This document shows positions 6,831 through 12,980 of a DNA stretch of 13,970 nucleotides, one piece after another. Source of the DNA: DAOTWP01 sp034435675 (GTDB taxonomy: Bacteria; Chloroflexota; Anaerolineae; Aggregatilineales; Phototrophicaceae); the NCBI GenBank assembly GCA_034435675.1, contig DAOTWP010000386.1:1-13970 (forward strand), given 5' to 3'. Made by a program: the position numbers and the translations under genes. A model generated the notes under the pieces. It was not told the origin of the DNA. It did no database searches and saw nothing but the letters and a program-made list of their open reading frames with translations. Numbering within the stretch: the stretch's first letter is position 1; the number at the start of each line of letters is the position of its first letter.

Positions 6831-7231
6831 TCCGCCCCCATCTGAGGATCGTCCGGTGTATTGATCATGAATGCCGAGGCGCGCTCAAAATACTCCCGCA
6901 TGATGCTGCGCGCCGGTTCAGAAATGCCGACTTCATCAATGGCGGCGAGCATATGTCCCAGCCAAGCCTCGCGCGCTGCGGTATCAATCGGGAACGGTGC
7001 GTGACGCATCCGCAGACGCGGTTGACCGCGTTCCTGACCATAGGCAGCCGGACCGCCAAAATACTGAGTCAGGAACAACTGCTGCCAGCGTTTTCCCGGT
7101 TCAAGGTCGTCAGGGAACATCGGACGCAGGTATTCGTCCGCTTCAACCCGACGGTAAAACTCATATACAAGCTGCTCAAAAGTGGCTTCACCACCCACAA
7201 ATTCAAACACCGAGATTTCATTCTGCCCCAT
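6827..7231 (-). CDS. glbO: Group II truncated haemoglobin
   Basis: The 134-residue product matches group II (trHbO) globins such as mycobacterial GlbO and Bacillus YjbI. It has VGGEATF at the A-B region, FY26 at B9-B10, QYFGGPAAYGQERGQPRLRMRHAPFPI with proximal His77 (F8), and AAREAWL with Trp90 at G8. The Trp at G8 is characteristic of groups II and III. At the CD1 position (MFPDDL) there is Phe39, where M. tuberculosis GlbO has Tyr. These haem proteins bind O2 tightly and are linked to oxygen or NO handling and redox protection. The ATG is at 7231-7229 with AGGG five bases upstream. The gene heads a minus-strand operon with a membrane protein (four-base overlap) and a lipoprotein, and is divergent from the PstS-like gene. 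Confidence 0.93.
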   Translation of the reverse strand: MGQNEISVFEFVGGEATFEQLVYEFYRRVEADEYLRPMFPDDLEPGKRWQQLFLTQYFGGPAAYGQERGQPRLRMRHAPFPIDTAAREAWLGHMLAAIDEVGISEPARSIMREYFERASAFMINTPDDPQMGAE

Positions 7232-7251
7232 ACGACCCTATCCACTGTAAA

Positions 7252-7279
7252 ACTATGCCTAGACAATCGTCTGCATCAA
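7252..7279 (-). promoter_or_regulatory. Predicted promoter for the truncated haemoglobin operon
   Basis: On the minus strand, TTGATG (7279-7274) and CATAGT (7257-7252) have a 16-base spacer, each with four of six consensus matches. The haemoglobin ATG lies about 20 bases downstream of the -10. It overlaps the divergent promoter at 7260-7287. Prediction only. Confidence 0.35.
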
Positions 7280-7287
7280 GGTAGAAT
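7260..7287 (+). promoter_or_regulatory. Predicted sigma-70 promoter for the PstS-like gene
   Basis: TAGACA (7260-7265) and TAGAAT (7282-7287), each with five of six consensus matches, have a 16-base spacer. The ATG at 7337 lies about 50 bases downstream. The -35 falls within the spacer of the opposing promoter, so both promoters cannot easily be occupied at once. AGAC (7261-7264) and GTCT (7269-7272) form a small inverted repeat here. Confidence 0.5.
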
Positions 7288-7336
7288 CCACCCGCGATAC
7301 ATCAACATTATAACCTTACTGAAGGAGTCACCGGAT

Positions 7337-9592
7337 ATGAAATTTCTCCCGCGCCGAGCCGTGGTTGCAATCCTGCTTGTGCTCGTCGTATGTACGATGC
7401 CACTGTTCGCGCAGGATAACTCGCCGATCACGGTGGTCGGCTCCGGTATCGTCACGCCGCTGTTTCAAACGCTCGTACAGGCAAGCGGGGTCACAGCAAA
7501 CCTCACCGTGAATGTTACCGGAACCAACAACGGTTTTAACAGCCTGTGTACTGGGGAAGCCGACATTGCCACTGCCAACCGGACCATCAATTCGGCTGAA
7601 GCAACCCTCTGTTCACAGGGGACCATTGAATACATCGAGATGCCCATCGCGTACGATGCGATTGCCTTCATCGCCAATGCTGATAGTGCCTATGCACAGT
7701 GTTTGAACATCAGTGACCTGAACACTGTACTGGCGCCCAGCGCAACCGGGCAGATGAACAACTGGAATCAGATTTATGCTGATAACCCTGATCTGGCAAT
7801 CAGTGTTTTCGCGCCTGCGCTGGACACGCCCGGCTATGTTATTCTGGACGCCTTGATTGACGGCAGTGGGCTGCGGCTCGACGCGGCACAACTGGCAACC
7901 GATACCGAAATAATCGCAGCAGTCAACGCAACGCCGGGCGCTATCGGCATAGTTCGGTACACACCCGCGCTGGCAAATGACCCTAACGTATATATCCTGA
8001 ACTTGCAAGGCGGCACGACCCCAGGTTGTCATTTCCCTACGGCTGAAGCGATTGAGGATGGACTTTACTTCGCGGCAGAAATCCTCTACCTGTATATCAG
8101 AACAGATGCTGTGGAAAAACCGGGTCTGCGTGACATCCTGACCTATATCAACGGCGATGCTGCAATCAGCGTGGTTGAAGGCGCGGGCTTTGTCGCGCCG
8201 TCGGCAACCGTCAAAGAGCGCAACCTCGCCCGGCTGGAAAACCCCGCCGCAGAAACCACCAGCGAAGATACTCGCTTCACTATCCAGCCTGCCGTTGCAG
8301 GCACAGTGCGGGTTGGTGGAGCCGCAAACGGCGCGGGCGTCCTGAAAGTGATGTCTGACGGGTTCACTGCCACTTATGCCGGGGTCAGCTTCGATTACAA
8401 TGTGGAAGGGCAGACCGATGGCTATCGCCGTTTGTGCAACGGTGAAATTGATATTGCTGTCGGGGCCCGCGATCTCACCGCAGAAGAACTGCAAAACTGC
8501 ACGGCGAATAACATCACGCTGGTGACGATTGAGCTGGGCAGCCAGGCAACTGTATTACTCACGAACCCCGACTCAACGTATGCGCAGTGTCTAAGCACCA
8601 CACAGATTAACACGATTTGGCGCGCCACCCCCCCTACCGAAACCGCCATTACGCAGTGGAGTCAGGTTGGAACGAACTTTCCGGCAGGTATCCCACTGAC
8701 TCTGTTTGCGCCGGTGTCACGCTCTTTCGCAATCCAGCCGGATGTCACGACGATTTACGGCGACCTGCTGCTGAGCGCGTCGGGTATTCCGGGGATTATC
8801 CGCGAGGACACCGCGCTGGCGAATCAGGAACGTTTTGCTAATGACCCGGTTTACCGCGCGATGGCTGTAGGCAACACGCCCGGTTCGCTGACCTACATGA
8901 GTTGGTCGGACTGGCAGAGTGTTCTGGAAGACGGCAGAGTGCTGCTGCCCGGTCAGGAACCGCCTGCGCCGGAAGCCACTGCTGAAGCTACCGCCGAGGC
9001 ATCTGCCACAGTCGCACCAGAAATGACAGCGACTGTAGCACCGGAAAGCGCCGCTGAAGCTACCGCCGCTGCCGAAAGTACCGCTGAGGCAACTGCTGTT
9101 GCAAGCGTCGCACCGCCACCTGCTTATTACAGGGTTCAGCTTGTCAGCGTTGCGCCGGTGAATGCAGATGGCACCGTAGGCGCTTGTGTGCTCCCGGACG
9201 AAACGAACATCGAAAGCGGTATGTATCCGCTCACCAGCCCCGTGCGCCTGGTCATTAATCAGGTTTCGCTGGGGCGTCCTGACGTACAGTCATTCCTGTG
9301 GTTCATCTTCCAGACCCAGTATTTTGGCGTGCTGACTGATCTGGGACTTGTGGGCATCTCTGATGCGGAACTGCCGGATGTGCGCACGCGCCTGATCACC
9401 GAATTCGAGGCTGGGAACGCGGCTGCGCGCGCCGCCGCGGAAGCCACCGCCGAGGCAACAGGGGAAGCGACCAGTGAAGCCACCGGGCAGCCAGGTGTAG
9501 AGAGTACTGCACAGCCGGGCGCTGAAGCTACCGCGTCAGCCCCTGCAGAAAGCACCCCGGACGCCACTGCCGAAGCAACTCCCGGCAGCTAA
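7337..9592 (+). CDS. Secreted tandem PstS-like substrate-binding protein with Glu-Ala-Thr low-complexity segments
   Basis: The start is the ATG at 7337, served by GAAGGAG at 7321-7327; the same frame is open far upstream, but that part overlaps the opposite haemoglobin gene. The 751-residue product has a signal peptide (about residues 1-25, MKFLPRRAVVAILLVLVV then a likely cut after LFA). Two periplasmic-binding-protein type II domains resembling PstS/phosphate-binding proteins follow. Domain 1 (about 28-303) opens with ITVVGSGIVTPLFQTLV. Domain 2 begins near 317 with the related VRVGGAANGAGVLKVM. Four Cys occur in matching places in each copy (71, 92, 122, 231 and 367, 388, 418, 617), so the domains arose by duplication and probably hold two disulfides each. 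A Glu-Ala-Thr-rich stretch (about 543-595) interrupts domain 2, whose last lobe resumes at about 596-695; a similar tail (about 696-751) ends the protein. No PstC, PstA or PstB genes lie nearby, so transport is not shown; the ligand is unknown. Confidence 0.85.
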   Translation: MKFLPRRAVVAILLVLVVCTMPLFAQDNSPITVVGSGIVTPLFQTLVQASGVTANLTVNVTGTNNGFNSLCTGEADIATANRTINSAEATLCSQGTIEYIEMPIAYDAIAFIANADSAYAQCLNISDLNTVLAPSATGQMNNWNQIYADNPDLAISVFAPALDTPGYVILDALIDGSGLRLDAAQLATDTEIIAAVNATPGAIGIVRYTPALANDPNVYILNLQGGTTPGCHFPTAEAIEDGLYFAAEILYLYIRTDAVEKPGLRDILTYINGDAAISVVEGAGFVAPSATVKERNLARLENPAAETTSEDTRFTIQPAVAGTVRVGGAANGAGVLKVMSDGFTATYAGVSFDYNVEGQTDGYRRLCNGEIDIAVGARDLTAEELQNCTANNITLVTIELGSQATVLLTNPDSTYAQCLSTTQINTIWRATPPTETAITQWSQVGTNFPAGIPLTLFAPVSRSFAIQPDVTTIYGDLLLSASGIPGIIREDTALANQERFANDPVYRAMAVGNTPGSLTYMSWSDWQSVLEDGRVLLPGQEPPAPEATAEATAEASATVAPEMTATVAPESAAEATAAAESTAEATAVASVAPPPAYYRVQLVSVAPVNADGTVGACVLPDETNIESGMYPLTSPVRLVINQVSLGRPDVQSFLWFIFQTQYFGVLTDLGLVGISDAELPDVRTRLITEFEAGNAAARAAAEATAEATGEATSEATGQPGVESTAQPGAEATASAPAESTPDATAEATPGS
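8968..9117 (+). repeat. Low-complexity Ala/Glu/Thr-coding repeat within domain 2
   Basis: This stretch encodes degenerate E-A-T-A units. The 16-base string GCTGAAGCTACCGCCG occurs twice exactly, at 8981-8996 and 9053-9068. Its first 14 bases recur at 9521-9534 in the C-terminal tail. Identity at the DNA level, beyond what the amino acids require, suggests slippage or local copying. Confidence 0.7.
9419..9589 (+). repeat. Low-complexity Ala/Glu/Thr-coding C-terminal tail
   Basis: The last 57 or so codons of the PstS-like gene code for AEATAEATGEATSEAT and related units, with Gly, Pro and Ser. The composition matches the internal stretch at 8968-9117 and shares a 14-base string with it (9521-9534). 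There is no sorting signal or membrane segment at the end. It may serve as a flexible wall-spanning or spacer region. Confidence 0.65.
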
Positions 9593-9617
9593 ACTACCTG
9601 CCGTTGGATACATTCAG

Positions 9618-9650
9618 ACACCCTCACGGTTGCGTGGGGGTGTTTTGTTG
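9618..9650 (+). terminator. Rho-independent terminator after the PstS-like gene
   Basis: ACACCCTCACG (9618-9628) pairs with CGTGGGGGTGT (9633-9643) over 11 pairs with one T-G wobble. The loop is GTTG and a T-rich tract follows (TTTGTTGTTG from 9644). It lies 26 bases after the stop codon and separates this gene from dinG. Confidence 0.85.
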
Positions 9651-9694
9651 TTGGACTGGCGGCATTAGCGGTAGCTACACTGTCAATCAACGTT

Positions 9695-9700
9695 TACAAT
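9695..9700 (+). promoter_or_regulatory. Predicted -10 box for the dinG cluster
   Basis: TACAAT lies in an AT-rich patch 72 bases before the dinG ATG and after the terminator of the upstream gene, so a promoter is needed in this gap. No convincing -35 is visible 16-18 bases upstream. Confidence 0.35.
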
Positions 9701-9771
9701 ACAGTACAGAATCAAGCATTTAGCGAGTCAAGAATTCTTCTCCACGACACCCGACGGACTGGAGCCTACCT

Positions 9772-12567
9772 ATGCACGGCGAGCTTGTCGCCCTGGACCT
9801 TGAAACGACAGGTCTCGATCCTTCCCGCGACTTCATAATCGAGATTGGCGCGGTGCGTCTCAAAGAAGGCGTCATCATTGACGAATACAGCACCTTGATT
9901 AACCCTGGCATTACCATTCCGGCGAATGTTACCCACATCACCGGCATCAGCAATACAGACGTGGGTGGCAAACCCAGAGTCGAGACTGTTTTGCCGGAAT
10001 TCGCCGCTTTTGTGGGCAACGCCCCGGTCATCGCTCATAATGTCAGTTTTGACATGGCAGTACTCCAGCGCTACAGTATCCTCAAAGACAATCTGCGACT
10101 CGACACGTATGATCTCGCCGCAATCGTACTACCCAATGCAGCCCGCTACAATCTGGGCACGCTGACCAGCACAATGGGCGTCACGCTGGAACGCGCACAC
10201 CGCGCGCTGGATGATGCTCGCGCCGCCGGGCTGCTCTACTGGGAATTGTGGCGCAAAATTCTGACACTGCCATTGGAGACCCTTCAGGAAGTTGTTGACG
10301 CTGCGGCAGATCTTGGCTGGGAAAGCGCGCCAGTGTTTGCCGCCGCCCTCAGGGAACAGGCGGGAACGCAGCCGCTGCCAGCACGCCAAACAGCAACCGT
10401 CTTTCCGCCCTTCATCGAACCCCCTGCACTTCAGTCCAGCGGCAAAATCCAGCCGCTTGATATCGTGGAAACTGTTGACCTGCTGCAACCGGATGGGCCA
10501 CTCGCGGCACATATTCCAGGCTACGAACAGCGGGATCAACAGGTGCAGATGGCGGCAGCGATTGTCAACGCTTTCAATGTCAGCCAGCACATGCTGATTG
10601 AAGCGGGCACTGGCACTGGCAAATCGCTGGCATATCTGCTCCCCGCCGTGCTCTGGGCAGTCAAAAACAACGAGCGTGTAGTGATTTCCACAAACACCAT
10701 CGCGCTTCAGGATCAACTCATCGGAAACGATATTCCGCTGCTGCGGCGTGCGCTGGGCATAGATTTCCGAGCAGCGGTGCTGAAAGGGCGCGGGAATTAT
10801 CTGTGCCCCCGGCGGCTGAACATTGTCCGCAGGCGGCGTCCGACCAATCTTGACGAACTGCGCACCTTATCAAAAACACTCGTCTGGCTGCTGGAAGATC
10901 AATCCGGAGACAAAGGCGCGCTGAATCTACGCGGACCGGCGGAGCACAATGCATGGCGCAGACTCAGCGCGGAGGATGAAGAATGTACGTTTGAGCAGTG
11001 CCACGCGCAAATGCAGGGAACGTGTCCTTTCTACAAAGCTCGCAAGAACGCTGAGGCAGCACACCTGCTGATCGTCAATCACGCACTCCTGATTGCGGAT
11101 GCAGTACGCGAACAACGTGTGCTGCCGGAATATCGCTATTTGATTGTGGATGAAGCACACCAGCTCGAAGACGCCATCACCAGCGGATTGATCTTCCGTA
11201 CTGACGAAGCCGCATTGCTGCGCCGATTAAGCGATCTGGGCAGCGCACGGCGCGGACTGTTGGGCGATCTGCTCAACAGCGTGGGCGACCATGTGCCAGA
11301 AAAAGAGTCAGTACGCCTGCAAAATTTTGTGCAGCAGATTGGCAGTGCCGTGAACGCCATGCAGGTGCATGTCACGGAACTGTTCAAGGCGCTTTCACAA
11401 CTGCTGACAGAAACAAGCAGCGGACGCGGCGGGGAAGGCGCATCAACGCTGCGAGTCAACAGGCAGCAGCGCACCAGACCGGGTTTTACAACCGTGCAAA
11501 GCGCGTGGAACACCCTGAACGAATTCTTCGAAGTCATCAGCCATGCCATGCAGCGGCTGACACAGGCGCTGCATCACGTCGCAGCGTATAACGTGCCGAG
11601 GCTGGACGACCTGATGAGCAGCGCAGCAACCCTCGCCGCCTTTCTCAGGGATACCCGTCAGCGGCTGCACCAGTTCCTGCTGGAACCCGATGAGAACACG
11701 ATTTACTGGATCAGCGCGGGGCAGCACGGCGAAAAGCCTGCACTGCACACCGCGCCACTGCATGTTGGTCCACTCATGGAGCAGCATCTGTGGCATCGCA
11801 AGGAGTCGGTCATCCTGACCAGCGCTACCCTGCGTACAGACCAGGATTTCCGTTATCTGAAAGACCGCTTATACGCCGATGATGTTGCGGCGCTAGAACT
11901 CGGTTCACCATTTGATTATCGTAGTTCCACCATGATCTACATCCCCGATGACATGCCTGAACCGACAGACCGCGATGATTACCAGCTTTTCGTCGAACGC
12001 GGCATCATTGAACTGGCGACCGCACTGGATGGGCGGGTGTTGGCACTGTTCACCAGCTATGCGCAGCTCCGGCAAACCGCACAAGCAATCACGCCCCGGT
12101 TGGCGTTAGGCGACATCATCGTGTATGACCAGAGCGACGGCAGCAGCCGCCAGACTCTGTTGGAAGGCTTCAAATCGGCGCAGAAAGCCGTGCTGTTGGG
12201 TACCAAGACCTTCTGGGAAGGCATTGATATTCCCGGTGACGCCCTGAGTGCACTGGTCATCGTGCGCCTGCCGTTCGCCGTCCCGACGGATCCGGTTTTT
12301 GCCGCACGGTCGGAAACATACAACGACTCATTTAACGATTACTCCGTGCCGGATGCTGTGCTGCGCTTCCGGCAGGGTTTTGGCAGGTTAATTCGCACCC
12401 AAACTGATCGCGGTGTAGTAACCATCTTTGACCGGCGCATCATGACCAAGAGCTATGGGACGAATTTCTTGCAAGCACTGCCGGACTGCACGGTTCGTTA
12501 CGGGGGACTGCAAGGACTGGCACAGGCTGCGCTGGACTGGCTGAATCCTGCGGAGACAGGATCATAA
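9772..12567 (+). CDS. dinG: DinG-family helicase with N-terminal DEDDh exonuclease
   Basis: The 931-residue protein has two enzymes in one chain. Residues 1 to about 165 are a DnaQ-like 3'-5' exonuclease: ALDLETTG with D9 and E11, AHNVSFD with D94, and H143-RALD-D148, a complete DEDDh site. From about residue 235 it is a superfamily 2 XPD/DinG-type helicase: EAGTGTGKS Walker A at 277-285, VDEAH Walker B with D460-EAH463, a TSATLR motif near 680, and motif VI GFGRLIRTQTDRG towards the C-terminus. Four Cys (345, 405, 410, 418) lie between motifs I and II with spacing like the 4Fe-4S ligands of E. coli DinG. The protein likely unwinds 5'-tailed DNA and R-loops while trimming ends. GGAG at 9761-9764 serves the ATG. 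Two genes follow in the same direction after 35 bases. Confidence 0.95.
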   Translation: MHGELVALDLETTGLDPSRDFIIEIGAVRLKEGVIIDEYSTLINPGITIPANVTHITGISNTDVGGKPRVETVLPEFAAFVGNAPVIAHNVSFDMAVLQRYSILKDNLRLDTYDLAAIVLPNAARYNLGTLTSTMGVTLERAHRALDDARAAGLLYWELWRKILTLPLETLQEVVDAAADLGWESAPVFAAALREQAGTQPLPARQTATVFPPFIEPPALQSSGKIQPLDIVETVDLLQPDGPLAAHIPGYEQRDQQVQMAAAIVNAFNVSQHMLIEAGTGTGKSLAYLLPAVLWAVKNNERVVISTNTIALQDQLIGNDIPLLRRALGIDFRAAVLKGRGNYLCPRRLNIVRRRRPTNLDELRTLSKTLVWLLEDQSGDKGALNLRGPAEHNAWRRLSAEDEECTFEQCHAQMQGTCPFYKARKNAEAAHLLIVNHALLIADAVREQRVLPEYRYLIVDEAHQLEDAITSGLIFRTDEAALLRRLSDLGSARRGLLGDLLNSVGDHVPEKESVRLQNFVQQIGSAVNAMQVHVTELFKALSQLLTETSSGRGGEGASTLRVNRQQRTRPGFTTVQSAWNTLNEFFEVISHAMQRLTQALHHVAAYNVPRLDDLMSSAATLAAFLRDTRQRLHQFLLEPDENTIYWISAGQHGEKPALHTAPLHVGPLMEQHLWHRKESVILTSATLRTDQDFRYLKDRLYADDVAALELGSPFDYRSSTMIYIPDDMPEPTDRDDYQLFVERGIIELATALDGRVLALFTSYAQLRQTAQAITPRLALGDIIVYDQSDGSSRQTLLEGFKSAQKAVLLGTKTFWEGIDIPGDALSALVIVRLPFAVPTDPVFAARSETYNDSFNDYSVPDAVLRFRQGFGRLIRTQTDRGVVTIFDRRIMTKSYGTNFLQALPDCTVRYGGLQGLAQAALDWLNPAETGS

Positions 12568-12602
12568 CCAAGCAGTATTGCTTAGTATTTGAAGGACAGC
12601 AT

Positions 12603-12980
12603 ATGCGTACACCTGCTGGAAAAGAATGTCAGCATTACTATCAGGATTTTCATCGCGGACGCGATATTCAGGAATGCCGCCTGATCAAGAGTGATCCTGA
12701 ACGCGTGTTGCAATGGCGACCGGTTGATTGCAGTACCTGTCCTGTGCCGGATATTCTCAACGCGAATTCGAGCAAGAATCTGGTGTTAAGCCTGAAGGTC
12801 AAACCGCGCCTGCTGGGACTGGGGCGCCGTCTTGAGGTCACTGCGAGCTGCATCAAACACCACAGTCCCATTGCAGATCCGTATATTGGCTGCGCAAAGT
12901 GCAATGCGGAACGTCCGGGACTGGATCTATTCCGGCAGGCATTGCAACAAAACGACACAGATACTGATGGTGTTCAATGA
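12603..12980 (+). CDS. Cys-rich conserved-type small protein, putative metal binder
   Basis: The 125-residue product has seven Cys, at 9, 25, 43, 46, 83, 97 and 100, including two CxxC pairs (C43-S-T-C46 and C97-A-K-C100), plus several His. Notable segments are YYQDFHRGRDIQECRL near the N-terminus, DCSTCPVPDIL in the middle and DPYIGCAKCN near the end. The arrangement suggests one or two zinc or iron-sulfur sites. I believe proteins of this type occur in other Chloroflexota, but I cannot name a family. AAGGA at 12592-12596 serves the ATG. It follows dinG by 35 bases and its TGA overlaps the next ATG (ATGA), so it is probably made together with the HAD-DinB protein. The product is soluble, with no signal peptide or membrane segment. 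Function is unknown. Confidence 0.75.
   Translation: MRTPAGKECQHYYQDFHRGRDIQECRLIKSDPERVLQWRPVDCSTCPVPDILNANSSKNLVLSLKVKPRLLGLGRRLEVTASCIKHHSPIADPYIGCAKCNAERPGLDLFRQALQQNDTDTDGVQ

Noticed and set aside
7304..7314. ATTATAA sequence close to the PstS-like start as an alternative -10
   Set aside because: It has no matching -35 and would leave a very short leader; TAGACA-16-TAGAAT upstream is better.
6953..7336. 128-codon upstream extension of the PstS-like gene
   Set aside because: It lies antisense to the well-supported haemoglobin gene; the signal peptide and ribosome binding site both point to the ATG at 7337.
7613..8494. Minus-strand open frame of 293 codons opposite the PstS-like gene
   Set aside because: The plus strand has a signal peptide and duplicated domains with conserved Cys; the antisense product shows no motif.
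10129..10716. Minus-strand open frame of 195 codons inside dinG
   Set aside because: It lies wholly within the exonuclease-helicase coding region, which has intact catalytic motifs.
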